NCBI GenBank assembly: GCA_902362925.1
Contig: CABIYL010000002.1
Reading direction: 5' to 3' (one strand)
DNA length: 64,000 nt
From: Pseudoflavonifractor sp902362925
GTDB taxonomy: Bacteria; Bacillota; Clostridia; Oscillospirales; Oscillospiraceae
Shown: piece after piece, positions 33,928-43,179 of the stretch
How positions within the stretch are numbered: the stretch's first letter is position 1
How the letters are laid out: every line of letters begins with the position of its first letter
Made by a program: the position numbers and the translations under genes
The notes under the pieces: model-generated
The model's database searches: none
What the model was told of the DNA's origin: nothing
What the model saw: only the letters and a program-made list of their open reading frames with translations

Positions 33928-34319
33928 GTACACTGATTTGTTCTTTTGATGGCCTGCACGACAACAGAGTCCTGCGCTACTGCGCTGACTTTGAAGCCCA
34001 CACACTGCACATGGATACCCAGTCCGAGACCGGAGAGAAAGTATCCGTTCGCTTCACCGGCCTGCTGGCCCACTGGTTTGAAAATGTGATTCAGGACAAC
34101 ATCCTCTTCGGCATGGACGAGATCACCGTGGACAGGTTTTTCCAGCAGTACAAAGACCTGCTGGGCGGGACCATCTCTTACGGCTTTCCCGCCTGCTGCA
34201 GCATCGAGGAACTGCGGAAGCGCATGGAACGGGAGCACATCCGGGTATTTGTCATCGACTCTTCCCTTGGGCTGTGCGGATTTGTACTGGCTCAGGAGGT
34301 GGAACTGCAATGTCCATAA
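33924..34319 (+). CDS. Unknown 131-residue array protein
   Basis: The start is the GTG at 33924, which overlaps the previous stop as GTGA and has GAGGAGG upstream; a further upstream start would fall inside the previous gene. Mixed alpha/beta, no motif recognised. Its end overlaps the next gene by 10 bp. Confidence 0.65.
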   Translation: MSTLICSFDGLHDNRVLRYCADFEAHTLHMDTQSETGEKVSVRFTGLLAHWFENVIQDNILFGMDEITVDRFFQQYKDLLGGTISYGFPACCSIEELRKRMEREHIRVFVIDSSLGLCGFVLAQEVELQCP

Positions 34320-34897
34320 CTGCCTATAAAGTGGAAGCCGTCGGTCATGATCGAACCGGAGAAGATTATGGCTATGTAAATATCATGTACCGCTATGGCA
34401 ACAAGCAGTCCTGTCCTCGGCCAGATCAATGTGAAAAGATAGAGGTCATGTGGGCGGATGAGAGCGTCTACGGGCCGCCTGCTCCTGGCAGCAAGGTGGG
34501 CGACTTTATAAAGACATGGCTGATGGGCTCCTGGGACTGCGGAGTATTTACCCACCGGGAGATTGCCCAGCGGCTCATGGATACCTTCACCGGTCTGAAG
34601 CTCAAGGAGCTGGCGTGGTTTGAGAACCCCAGAGAAAAGACTTTGAAAAATGGTAAACCCCGTGCGCGCCGGGCCAAGTGGCTGCCGGAGCGGGAGGTGG
34701 ATCTGGTGTATCTCTACTCCGACCACTATCGTGACGCAAGAAATCCGGTTCCCGCTGAAACCGACTTTTTCACGGTCACAAGGTCGGACGCCTGGGGCGT
34801 AAGCACCTGGTTCATGTGTACCCCGGAGGCCGCCGAGAAACTGATCGCCATGGATTACGACAATCTGGCCGTCGAGGAGACCACTATTGTGGGATAG
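34310..34897 (+). CDS. Unknown 195-residue array protein
   Basis: The ATG at 34310 lies inside the last codons of the previous gene, with AGGAGG 8 nt upstream. Features include several W and C residues and a basic patch NGKPRARRAKWLPER. No family is recognised. Tight coupling suggests one transcript with its neighbours. Confidence 0.65.
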   Translation: MSITAYKVEAVGHDRTGEDYGYVNIMYRYGNKQSCPRPDQCEKIEVMWADESVYGPPAPGSKVGDFIKTWLMGSWDCGVFTHREIAQRLMDTFTGLKLKELAWFENPREKTLKNGKPRARRAKWLPEREVDLVYLYSDHYRDARNPVPAETDFFTVTRSDAWGVSTWFMCTPEAAEKLIAMDYDNLAVEETTIVG

Positions 34898-34909
34898 GAG
34901 TGATGCAGC

Positions 34910-35254
34910 ATGATTGGGACAGATGAAAACCGGGCGGTGCTCCATGTGGAGGTCATCTTCTGGGGCGGCAAGAGAAAGTCTCCCCCCAGCCTGGTCAGTG
35001 GAAAGTATCGTCCCCATTTTGTTGTCACAGGAACCAATGAATATCTGGGTGTGTGCTTCCTGGATGGAACGGAGCGTTGTGCATTTGATGAAACGGCTTT
35101 GGGGAATGCTCAGCCCCTCTACCCGGACACTGTGGACTACGGCCCGCTGGAAAACAATGCGGAATTTTTGATCTATGAGGGAGCCAATGTCGTTGGTAAG
35201 GGCCGGGTGCTGGGCCGGACGATACCATATAAAGTAAAGCCACAACGAAAGTAG
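34910..35254 (+). CDS. EF-Tu domain III-like small protein
   Basis: The 114-residue protein contains FWGGKRKSPPSLVSGKYRPHFVV, given in short as GGKRKSPP...YRPHFVV, the same pattern as EF-Tu domain III (GGRHTPF...YRPQF). It is followed by EGANVVGKGRV at the end. It has no GTPase domain. Such stand-alone barrels occur in immunity arrays; it could act as a decoy of EF-Tu for a toxin that targets EF-Tu, which is speculation. Confidence 0.6.
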   Translation: MIGTDENRAVLHVEVIFWGGKRKSPPSLVSGKYRPHFVVTGTNEYLGVCFLDGTERCAFDETALGNAQPLYPDTVDYGPLENNAEFLIYEGANVVGKGRVLGRTIPYKVKPQRK

Positions 35255-35261
35255 GTGCCTT

Positions 35262-36341
35262 ATGTACCAAATTGCATATATTGGCCGCTGGGAGACCCTC
35301 CCGGAAACGGCTGCCGCCATCTGTGACCATGACACTCCCAAGCTGGAGGCGCTGCTCCAGGGCGGTCTGGATTTAGATGTTCCCATCCAGCTCAGCGAAT
35401 ACATCAAGCTGATGCCATTGGAGATCGCGGTTTTTCGGAATGATGTGCCCATGATCCACTTCCTGCTGGAGCATGGAGCTGATCCCGGTCTGGCAGAGGA
35501 ACAGCCCCTGCTGCTCACCGCCGCCCGCTGCTGCGGGCCGGAGGTTGTCTCCCTCTTTGCTGGACAGGCCGCAAAACTCAGCCCGAAGCAAAAAGAGCGA
35601 GCCTTCCAGGAAGTGCGCTGGGGCAAGCGCCCGGAGAATATCCAGGTGCTGGAGCAAGCCGGAATCACTGTGGACAAGTTTGGCAGCGAGGCATTCCGGG
35701 CGGCGGTGTCCGATGGACAGGCCGAGCTTGCCAAACTGCTGCTGGAAAAAGGGGCGGATATCAATTACCACAAGCCGGACATGGTGTTCCCTTACGCCTC
35801 CACCCCTGTCACCGAGGCCGCCCGCTCCAACAATTTCTCCATGGTGCGCTGGCTGGTGGAACAGGGAGCGGATATCACCCTTGTTGACAAATACGGTGAC
35901 CGTCCCTACAGTGTGGCAGTTCAAAACAAGAATCAAGAGATGGCCGACTACCTGAAGGCCCTGGAGCCAGAGGAATGGCACAACGAGCAGGAAAAGATCC
36001 GGCAGCTCATGCCCTACAAGCTGCCCGCCAAGCTGGTGGAATACTTGAAGACCGGCCCCCTGCGGCTGGAGTTCCCGGATCAGGAATGGGTGAAGTGGGC
36101 GGAGCTCTACTCCTTCATGGATGTGCAGGAGATGACCTGGAAACGGAAGAAGCTGCTCTCCCTCATGGTGCAGATGGACAACTACAGCGACTATCTGCTG
36201 CTGTGGAGCCCCAGGGATAAAAAGCTGTGGTATCTGGACATCGAGCATGAGGAATTCCACCCTCTGGCCAAATGGGATGACTTCATCGCAGACCCCGGAC
36301 GGTATCTGAACGGGATGATCGAGGGCGAGTTTGAGGAGTAA
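35262..36341 (+). CDS. Ankyrin-repeat protein with a C-terminal immunity-like domain
   Basis: Residues about 20-225 contain ankyrin repeats, seen as MIHFLLEHGADPG, LAKLLLEKGADIN and VRWLVEQGADITL. The last 120 residues (from about 240) are a separate domain with W-rich strands (KKLWYLDIEHEEFHPLAKW) like SMI1/KNR4- or SUKH-type immunity folds. Ankyrin proteins are a recognised class of toxin immunity partners. The gap to the previous gene is 7 bp. Confidence 0.8.
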   Translation: MYQIAYIGRWETLPETAAAICDHDTPKLEALLQGGLDLDVPIQLSEYIKLMPLEIAVFRNDVPMIHFLLEHGADPGLAEEQPLLLTAARCCGPEVVSLFAGQAAKLSPKQKERAFQEVRWGKRPENIQVLEQAGITVDKFGSEAFRAAVSDGQAELAKLLLEKGADINYHKPDMVFPYASTPVTEAARSNNFSMVRWLVEQGADITLVDKYGDRPYSVAVQNKNQEMADYLKALEPEEWHNEQEKIRQLMPYKLPAKLVEYLKTGPLRLEFPDQEWVKWAELYSFMDVQEMTWKRKKLLSLMVQMDNYSDYLLLWSPRDKKLWYLDIEHEEFHPLAKWDDFIADPGRYLNGMIEGEFEE

Positions 36342-36345
36342 AGCC

Positions 36346-36966
36346 ATGACATCAATAGACTTTCTGAACAAGGTACATAAAAACCTGGACTCGCAGGAAT
36401 ATAACCTCTCTTATTCTCCGGCCAAGTCCAAGAATTATATGTTGTACTGCAACGGCAACTTTATCGGCGGCCTGTTCGATGAGGAGCTGTGCTTCGTCTA
36501 CGCCGACAGCGTGAGTGAGCTGCTGGGGCAGCCGGAACCCGTCTACCGCGGCTACTCCAGTACCGCCCAGCACAGGATGCTGGTGATCCCGGAGGAACAC
36601 TGGGCAAAGGCGCTGAAACTGCTTTATGCCGAGAAATTTGACTGGAGCCGTTTGGTGTACGACATCACATACACCAGCATTGGCGCGGCTGTGGTGGAGG
36701 ACTTCTACGACGAGAATGTGGTCTTCCTGCGCTTCTGCTTTGAAAAGGAACTGCTGAAAAAGAATCCTCTGGACCGACAGGGCCGTATCCTTAGAATGGT
36801 CTATCTCAATCAGGATCTGACAGAAGCGGGCAAATATCTATTCCCCAGACTGATGCAGAAGTTCCTCGTTTTTACAGATCGAGGCGGGAAAAGCAGCCTG
36901 GAAACCATGCTGAAACGGTGGTACACTGCGCTGGAGAAGGAGTACCGCAGCCAGACGGTGGGATAA
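36346..36966 (+). CDS. Unknown 206-residue protein, weak TfoX N-terminal resemblance
   Basis: The N-terminal 80 residues (KNYMLYCNGNFIGGLFDEEL...LGQPEPVYRG) recall the TfoX N-terminal fold. The C-terminal half is helical. The resemblance is weak and I would not infer competence regulation. The ATG at 36346 is 4 bp after the previous stop, with GAGGAG upstream. Confidence 0.65.
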   Translation: MTSIDFLNKVHKNLDSQEYNLSYSPAKSKNYMLYCNGNFIGGLFDEELCFVYADSVSELLGQPEPVYRGYSSTAQHRMLVIPEEHWAKALKLLYAEKFDWSRLVYDITYTSIGAAVVEDFYDENVVFLRFCFEKELLKKNPLDRQGRILRMVYLNQDLTEAGKYLFPRLMQKFLVFTDRGGKSSLETMLKRWYTALEKEYRSQTVG

Positions 36967-36979
36967 GGAGGCGGCACCG

Positions 36980-37819
36980 ATGTTTGAAGAATTCTATGAG
37001 ATGTACGAGCCCGAGGAGCAGGAAGTGGTCGCTCTGATCAATCGCTGCATTGGGGGCGGATTTAACTGGAAAGGCAACTTTTGGGAAATGACCGTTGTGA
37101 CGCTGGGTATCGTGTTCTGTGACACCGGCAAGGTCAGCACCAAAGAGGAGCGGCTGGATTGGCCGGTCACCGAGGAGGAACGCAATAGCGACAAGGGCTG
37201 GGGACGCTTTCAAAACGAGCAGATCTGTCGCCTGAAGATCCGCCGGATGAAAGAAGAATTGGCAAAGGATCTGGTGGTGCGCCCCTGGTGTATCTCCGAG
37301 ATAGTCAATGCCCATGAGGACTGCCCGGAACTTCAGGCCGTTCTGGACGAGTACCACAAGCCGGTGGTAATCCAGGACCAGGTGCTGGGAGAACTGACAC
37401 TGGACAAGGACTATGATACCTTCGAGGGCGAAATCCAGTGGTGCGGAAAGGATGTGAGCCTTTCTCTGGAAGTCAATGCCGAGAGCAAGCCCTCCTGGAC
37501 CCGCGCTCGCAGTGCCGCCAAGAAGCTGCTGGCCGACTGTGACACCTGGGACAAAGCCATGCGGGAGCTTGCAGCCAAGAACCTGACCGAGCTGGCCAAC
37601 AACTGGCTCTCCCAAGATGAAGAAAATCCCCGTGACCCGGAAACAGACCCCATCACAGAGGAAGAACTGGCCCGGCGGATCAGCATGACGAGCCTGTCCG
37701 TCACCTCCGGCGGCAGCTTCACCGCCTGGTTTGACTGCGACGAGATGTTCACTGACCATGCGGTGACGGTCTACGGCTCCTTGAAAAAGGGCCTAAAAAC
37801 TGCCAACATTGAGGGGTAA
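36980..37819 (+). CDS. DUF2262-family protein (second copy)
   Basis: The 279-residue protein aligns with the product of 32296-33138 through most of its length, so the two are duplicates. AAGGAGG lies 9 nt before the ATG. The two copies lie 4 kb apart with eight other genes between, so this is not a simple tandem duplication. They may neutralise variants of one toxin. Confidence 0.75.
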   Translation: MFEEFYEMYEPEEQEVVALINRCIGGGFNWKGNFWEMTVVTLGIVFCDTGKVSTKEERLDWPVTEEERNSDKGWGRFQNEQICRLKIRRMKEELAKDLVVRPWCISEIVNAHEDCPELQAVLDEYHKPVVIQDQVLGELTLDKDYDTFEGEIQWCGKDVSLSLEVNAESKPSWTRARSAAKKLLADCDTWDKAMRELAAKNLTELANNWLSQDEENPRDPETDPITEEELARRISMTSLSVTSGGSFTAWFDCDEMFTDHAVTVYGSLKKGLKTANIEG

Positions 37820-37832
37820 GGAGGATAACATT

Positions 37833-38336
37833 ATGAAACTGAACTGTAAACGCATTGATTTTACATATACACCCGGCGAGGAAATCTTCAACTTTCCCGA
37901 GGAATCGGGACTGCCCTTTATCTTCGATGTAGAGGAAGAACTGACCGGCGATCCTGCTGCCATGGATGCGGTGGGAGAAATGCTGGATGAGACGGAGAAA
38001 TTGGCTGAGAAGGCCAAAGCCGCCATCAAAGCGGCGCTGGCGGACGAGGACAGCCGCTACCATAGCGTTGTGACATTTTTCATGGAGTTCCACCGGGACG
38101 ATGTAGGCCCGGATATTGCGGCGGAACTTTTTCCGGGAACCGACCCGGCCAAGCTGTCCTTTGCCGAGATGGTGGACTTTTTGAAGCTCAAGCGGTTCGG
38201 CAGTCTGGTAGATGACGAGATGAATCAACAAGTTTTCATTATGGATCTGTCCTTCAACCCGGAGATCACCGACGAGCTGATGGTAATCTACTTTGACTTA
38301 AACCAGGAGATTTTCTGTATTACTCATGAGAGCTGA
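37833..38336 (+). CDS. DUF2004-family protein
   Basis: The 167-residue protein ends with MDLSFNPEITDELMVIYFDL, the pattern of DUF2004 proteins found in immunity arrays. AAGGAGG lies 8-9 nt before the ATG. The first half is acidic and helical. The gap to the previous gene is 13 bp. Confidence 0.65.
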   Translation: MKLNCKRIDFTYTPGEEIFNFPEESGLPFIFDVEEELTGDPAAMDAVGEMLDETEKLAEKAKAAIKAALADEDSRYHSVVTFFMEFHRDDVGPDIAAELFPGTDPAKLSFAEMVDFLKLKRFGSLVDDEMNQQVFIMDLSFNPEITDELMVIYFDLNQEIFCITHES

Positions 38337-38372
38337 GCGTGACTGACATACACGAGGAAAGGAGCAATCCCT

Positions 38373-38699
38373 ATGAAAGCATTTGACCCTAATTACAAGC
38401 TGCTGGACGAGATGTATCAGGACGATTACTATCCTGCTTTTCTGGTGGACAAAGTAAAGGACGAACTTCAGAAGGTCATCGACCTGCTGGAGAGCGGCGA
38501 AACCGACACTGAAGTAATACAGGAAACGCTGGATGAGGCGGTCTGCGGCATCAATGATCTCCAGGAGGAGTTTGACGAGAACGACAGCGAAATCGAAACG
38601 GTGGCCCGGGATTGTATTGGAGTCACTGTGGCCTACATTCTGGAGTGGTTCGGCATTCCGATTGATATTGAGGAGGCCATCCGAGAAAGGGACTGGTGA
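38373..38699 (+). CDS. DUF5713-family protein
   Basis: The 108-residue acidic helical protein has the DUF5713 pattern LLDEMYQDDYYPAFLVDKVK near the start and NDLQEEFDENDSEIETVARD in the second half. GAAAGGAG lies upstream. Its function is unknown, but it is often found in toxin-immunity neighbourhoods. The stop overlaps the GTG of the next gene. Confidence 0.75.
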   Translation: MKAFDPNYKLLDEMYQDDYYPAFLVDKVKDELQKVIDLLESGETDTEVIQETLDEAVCGINDLQEEFDENDSEIETVARDCIGVTVAYILEWFGIPIDIEEAIRERDW

Positions 38700-39052
38700 A
38701 AACAATGTCCATTGAAAATATGTTTGGCGACCTGGATAAGATTGACATTCTGGCAGAAACCAAAACAGGAGAAGTGGTAATGGTTTTGGTCTGCAATGGC
38801 TTTATTGACGGCTCCCCGGAAACGCAGAAGGCCCTGCTCGACAAGATGGAGGGCTATCTGAACCACACCCAGAGTGAGGAGTTTCAAAAGGAATATGGTG
38901 GCTGGCCCGTAATCTTGCGTGTGACCCTTGGCCGGGAGCCGGATGAGCACATCCTGGCCCTGCTCAGCAAGTGCCCTGCTTGGGCGGCGGGCTATGGCGT
39001 AAAGCTGGAATTTGAAATTGGAGGAAAACAGGTTCGCATTGTAGAGAGCTGA
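38696..39052 (+). CDS. DUF6572-like protein
   Basis: The 118-residue protein reads DKIDILAETKTGEVVMVLVC near the start and has a compact alpha/beta pattern like DUF6572. Two starts are possible: a GTG at 38696 overlapping the previous stop (AAAGG at good spacing) or an ATG at 38705. I chose the first. Family call is tentative. Confidence 0.6.
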   Translation: MKTMSIENMFGDLDKIDILAETKTGEVVMVLVCNGFIDGSPETQKALLDKMEGYLNHTQSEEFQKEYGGWPVILRVTLGREPDEHILALLSKCPAWAAGYGVKLEFEIGGKQVRIVES

Positions 39053-39088
39053 CCTATGCTCAAACCAAATCAACAGGAGGAAACGAGT

Positions 39089-39820
39089 ATGCCGACAACA
39101 GAATGGCTGAACAAATATGAATCCGTTAAGGACAAACTGGCCTGCAAAACGGACCTGGACGCTCATTTCACTGAGAAAGTGATTGGGAATATGGGCGTGG
39201 ATGTGCTGGACATCGGGGCCGTCCTCTTTCCTACCGGAACAATTTTCGCCTGCGATCCGCTGGTGGAGCTGGAGGACACACCGCCCTTTATACAGACAAT
39301 CCCCGCCGGGACTTATCCCGTGAAGATCTGCGTGGTGCCCAGTGAGAAATACGGCGACCGCTACGCCTGCGTCAAGGTGGAGGTCAGCCGGGAGAAGCCT
39401 GTCCGCTATGAGTTGGGCATGACCGGCAAAGAGGATCTGGACGAGGAAGTGGGCGAGGACGAGTATTTTGGTTTTGGCGTAGACGCCGGGATGGGCTGTG
39501 TGGCGGACATCCAGACCCAGGCGGCCTTCAAGACATACTGGGCCAAGCGGTTGGAGGAAGACCCGGACATCGACCCCTACAACGATCTGTTCTGCGATCT
39601 TCTGGAGGAAAACGCCAAAGCCCACCCCAAATATCAGGGGGACTGCGGCGACTGGCTCAACTGGACGGTGCCGGACACGGACTGCAACCTGCCCATCTTC
39701 GCCTCCGGCTGGGGGGACGGTTACTATCCCGTCTACTTTGGCTATGACGCCAAGGGCGAAATCTGCGCCGTGTATGTGCGCTTCATCGACATTGAAGCCA
39801 GCTACAAGGAGCAGGCGTAA
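39089..39820 (+). CDS. DUF4241-family protein
   Basis: The 243-residue protein has the DUF4241 pattern: TGTIFACDPLVELEDTPPF, then FGFGVDAGMGCVADIQT, then NLPIFASGWGDGYYPVYFGY. I take the ATG at 39089 with AGGAGG 9 nt upstream. DUF4241 proteins recur in polymorphic-toxin immunity arrays. Confidence 0.85.
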   Translation: MPTTEWLNKYESVKDKLACKTDLDAHFTEKVIGNMGVDVLDIGAVLFPTGTIFACDPLVELEDTPPFIQTIPAGTYPVKICVVPSEKYGDRYACVKVEVSREKPVRYELGMTGKEDLDEEVGEDEYFGFGVDAGMGCVADIQTQAAFKTYWAKRLEEDPDIDPYNDLFCDLLEENAKAHPKYQGDCGDWLNWTVPDTDCNLPIFASGWGDGYYPVYFGYDAKGEICAVYVRFIDIEASYKEQA

Positions 39821-39834
39821 GGAGGGAAACAGCG

Positions 39835-40794
39835 ATGGAATGGCCGAAACGGGTGCGGACAGCGGACTGGGTAAGTGGTGTCCTGACCTTAGACGGAGAA
39901 AAGCAGTTTGAAATCCCGGAGCTGACCGCAGAGATCATGGAACGGCTGGCCGGTTACACCCTGGTGGGCTTCCATGTGAAAGGCTATCCGGTGACCGATG
40001 ACCTGCTTGCCCCCTTTGCCGGGCATAAAAGCATGGCCAACTTCGGCGTGGAGGACGGTGCGCTCACTGACGCCTGTTTCCCCGTTTTTTCCGCTATGCC
40101 CAAGCTGCGCTATCTGCTGCTGGACGGCAATGCCGCCATCCACGGCAGCGGCCTGTCCGCCCTGAAAGGCTGCAAGCTGGACCTTCTGACACTCAACCGC
40201 ACCGGGCTGGATGATGCCGGTCTGCTCCAGGCGGCCTCCATTCCCAAGCTCTCCCACATTCAGATCGACCATACCGCCGTTACCTATGAGGGCCTGCTGG
40301 CCATCGCCGGCAACAACCGCATCGAGCCGGTGGCCCATGTGCAATTCACCAGGGAGCAGATGGAAAACTTCTCCCAACTCCAGCGGGAAAAGGCCAAAAA
40401 GCCCGTCCAGCTGGATGAACAGGCGGCGGCGGAATGCCGCAGGGTGTTGTCCACTTTCTTTGCGGAAATGACAGAATGGGAGCAGTACATGGAGCAGGCC
40501 GGGTTTGAAGATGCCCAGGCTGTGCCCCGCCTGCTGGCGATCTGGGAAAAGTATGTGAGCGAAAAGCCCCATCCGGGCTATCGGCCTCTGGGCCTCTCAT
40601 ACAGTGCCCAGGGCACCTACAACGGGGAAGAATTCCTTGATGCGGAGCAGATCACCAAGAACAAACTCTACATCTACACCAGGGAGAAAAATACGGGCTT
40701 TGACCGCCGCTTCCTTATGAAGCGTGTGGGCGATAACTGGATGATCGACGGGATTCAGGAGCGGCTGGACGGCTGGCAGCGCACGGGTTTGTGA
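39835..40794 (+). CDS. LRR-like protein with C-terminal NTF2-like immunity domain
   Basis: Residues about 40-175 form leucine-rich-type repeats (LRYLLLDGNAAIHGSGLSAL, LDLLTLNRTGLDDAGLLQ). The last 120 residues look like an NTF2-fold immunity domain, ending in RRFLMKRVGDNWMIDGIQER. The combination of a binding scaffold with an immunity fold fits the array. AGGAGGG precedes the ATG. Confidence 0.7.
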   Translation: MEWPKRVRTADWVSGVLTLDGEKQFEIPELTAEIMERLAGYTLVGFHVKGYPVTDDLLAPFAGHKSMANFGVEDGALTDACFPVFSAMPKLRYLLLDGNAAIHGSGLSALKGCKLDLLTLNRTGLDDAGLLQAASIPKLSHIQIDHTAVTYEGLLAIAGNNRIEPVAHVQFTREQMENFSQLQREKAKKPVQLDEQAAAECRRVLSTFFAEMTEWEQYMEQAGFEDAQAVPRLLAIWEKYVSEKPHPGYRPLGLSYSAQGTYNGEEFLDAEQITKNKLYIYTREKNTGFDRRFLMKRVGDNWMIDGIQERLDGWQRTGL

Positions 40795-40802
40795 GGCATC
40801 AC

Positions 40803-41039
40803 ATGGCTTGGGAATATGAAACTTTTGGCCCAGACGGTCAATGCAAATTGTTTGGTGTGAACATCTTTGACTACGACTGGCAAACCACCGGCAAGCAAGT
40901 AAAAGTCAAAGACCCAATCTATAGCCAAGACCATACCTTCGAGGTATGGCAGGTAGAGATTGACGGGCAGATCCACCGCTTTGCCGCCGGGGAGTTCTCC
41001 AACTGTGTATGGGGATTCTATCTGGAAAAGAACGGATGA
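40803..41039 (+). CDS. Unknown 78-residue array protein
   Basis: The protein is beta-rich with many aromatic residues (MAWEYETFGPDGQCKLFGVN). I use the ATG at 40803; a GTG at 40791 overlapping the previous stop is also possible. No family is recognised. Confidence 0.65.
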   Translation: MAWEYETFGPDGQCKLFGVNIFDYDWQTTGKQVKVKDPIYSQDHTFEVWQVEIDGQIHRFAAGEFSNCVWGFYLEKNG

Positions 41040-41054
41040 GAGGAGCGTGGCGCC

Positions 41055-42536
41055 ATGAAAGCCAACGCCGGAGAGGTCTATACAGTCTATAACCAATATC
41101 TGAAACGCTACACCGCCTGCCAGGTGGCCTATATTGCGCCGCCGGACACGGTGAGCAAAGAATCTTGGGCGGTGGTCCTCTCTCTGGATTGGGTGGGCGA
41201 CGCCCCTCTGACTGCGGAGGAACTGCCCCATCTCCGCCCGCTCTACAAGGACTTCATGTACTGGTCCCGCGACCTCCACCTGCTGCGGGTGCCGTTGGAG
41301 GTCCCGCCCCAGTATAAACTGGTGGGTACACTTCCGTCCTTCACCGACCAGTCCTGCCGCTCCTATGGAGGCTGGAGTGACGGCTATGATGTGTACCTCC
41401 AGATCCGGTGGCAGGCCATTCCGGAGGAACGGCGGCGGGCCTTCAAGGAGGCCATGGAGAGCGAAGAGAAAACGGAGATCGGCGGTATCCCGGTGAAGGT
41501 CAGCAGCCATCGGGTGACGGACCAGTACGAACCATTCGATTCGGCGCTGGAACTAAAGGCGCTGCCTTGCCTCTCCACCCTTATCTGCGAGCGGTGGCAC
41601 CCGGATCTGCTGGAGTTTTTACGGGAAAACCCCTTTGTTGATGAAGTGACTTTGCTGAACCACGGTCAGAGGACACTTGATCTGCGGGGCACCAGCATCA
41701 GAAAGCTGATGCTGGACATGACCGGGCTGGAGGAGCTATGGCTGTGTGAGGGAACGGAGCAGCTCCTGTTCCAGAACAAGGGGCTGGACGCCTGTACCAT
41801 CCATGCCCCCGAAGATGGCAGCAGCTTGACCCTCCAATTTATCGGGGAATACTGCCCGCACACGGAACTGCCGAACCTACGGGGGCTGCATGGCATCGAG
41901 CTGAAGGACTTTGATCTGACCGGGCTGGCTGCTGTCCATCCCCACCTGAAGGAACTGCGGCTCTGGGGCGCGCCGGGAAACCTGGGAAACTTCTCCGCCG
42001 TGGGAGGGTTCCGGGAACTGACGAACCTCTCCACCTTCGACCTGTTCGGCTTCGGCGCAGCTGACATCCCCACCCCGGAGCAGGCGCCGGAGCTTCGCTG
42101 GTTCTGGATGACCAGCCTGCCGGAGACGGCGGCAAAAGCGGCAAAGCAGCTCTGGAAAAGCAAGCCGGGAATGGATCTGCGGATCACTAAGGCCCGGAAA
42201 CCGGAGTGGCTGGCGCAAAACCTGGACAATCCCTTCCGGGGCTGGGACGGTGCGGAGCATATCCCTGCCGCCGCTGCGAAAAAGGCAGCCAATCTATACC
42301 GCAAGACCCGTTCCCAGCTGATGAAGCTGGCCGCTGCGCCGGGTGAGGACGCCCAGGCCCAGGCGCTTGATGCGGTGACAGCCTACACCCAGACCTTCAA
42401 CAAGATGGGCTTTATCGAAACCGAGGAACGGGATGAAATTTACATGGCTCTGCGGGGTATCCTGGACGCCCTGCCGGGCGATATGCTCCAGAAAGATGCC
42501 CTAATTGAACAGTTTGAGCAGGTGCGAGATTTTTGA
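41055..42536 (+). CDS. Leucine-rich-repeat-like 493-residue protein
   Basis: The first 150 residues form a beta-rich domain. Residues about 180-380 show irregular leucine-rich repeats (LRKLMLDMTGLEELWL-type and LKELRLWGAPGNLGNFSAV). The last 110 residues are helical. It lies 15 bp after the previous gene with AGAGGAG upstream. It may bind a toxin through the repeats. Confidence 0.65.
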   Translation: MKANAGEVYTVYNQYLKRYTACQVAYIAPPDTVSKESWAVVLSLDWVGDAPLTAEELPHLRPLYKDFMYWSRDLHLLRVPLEVPPQYKLVGTLPSFTDQSCRSYGGWSDGYDVYLQIRWQAIPEERRRAFKEAMESEEKTEIGGIPVKVSSHRVTDQYEPFDSALELKALPCLSTLICERWHPDLLEFLRENPFVDEVTLLNHGQRTLDLRGTSIRKLMLDMTGLEELWLCEGTEQLLFQNKGLDACTIHAPEDGSSLTLQFIGEYCPHTELPNLRGLHGIELKDFDLTGLAAVHPHLKELRLWGAPGNLGNFSAVGGFRELTNLSTFDLFGFGAADIPTPEQAPELRWFWMTSLPETAAKAAKQLWKSKPGMDLRITKARKPEWLAQNLDNPFRGWDGAEHIPAAAAKKAANLYRKTRSQLMKLAAAPGEDAQAQALDAVTAYTQTFNKMGFIETEERDEIYMALRGILDALPGDMLQKDALIEQFEQVRDF

Positions 42537-42548
42537 AAGGGGCGTCTC

Positions 42549-43148
42549 ATGAGTTACACGAAATTCAGCAAGGCAGTGACTAAGTGGCTGAAAGCCAATG
42601 ATTTGCCGTGCTATGGAACAGCCTATGATAGCCCCGAAGAAACAAAAGCCCGGCTGGACGCATGGATGTGCGGGAGCAAAGAGATACTGCGCCAGTGGAT
42701 CACAGATAAGCGTTACCGTGAACTGATCTCCTGCGCCCACGGAGGCTGGTATCAGGATGATGTAATTTTTGAGCCCTTGGCTGAACATTTTGTGGCGAAC
42801 CACCTGTTTGATGAACTGCGGTTTCTCTGCGAACGCGGCATCCGTTTTTCTACGGAAGATATGCTGGCCACCATTAAATCTGAGAAAGAGGAGCATGGGA
42901 CGCTTGATATAGAAACAATTCGGTCTATCGATGTTCCAGGCTATGTGTCAGGCCGCAGTTATTCCCATTTGGGGGAAATCGCAAAATACAGGAAACGGGC
43001 GCTGGATCAGATTATCCGCTATGCAGGCTATCTGGAGCAGATCCACGCACCTGCGGAGTATTTGGAACAGGTAAATGTCCTGCAAGAGAGCGTTTCGGAT
43101 CTGACAATCAAAACAAAAGATTTGAAACCATTTCGATTTCGGCTGTGA
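42549..43148 (+). CDS. Unknown 199-residue helical protein
   Basis: The protein is mostly helical and resembles an ankyrin-like or HEAT-like helical array in its middle (LAEHFVANHLFDELRFLCERG). GAAAGGGG lies upstream. The gene is somewhat less GC-rich than its neighbours. Function unknown. Confidence 0.65.
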   Translation: MSYTKFSKAVTKWLKANDLPCYGTAYDSPEETKARLDAWMCGSKEILRQWITDKRYRELISCAHGGWYQDDVIFEPLAEHFVANHLFDELRFLCERGIRFSTEDMLATIKSEKEEHGTLDIETIRSIDVPGYVSGRSYSHLGEIAKYRKRALDQIIRYAGYLEQIHAPAEYLEQVNVLQESVSDLTIKTKDLKPFRFRL

Positions 43149-43179
43149 AAGTAATTACCTGAAAGGAGTGTGTGGGCGC

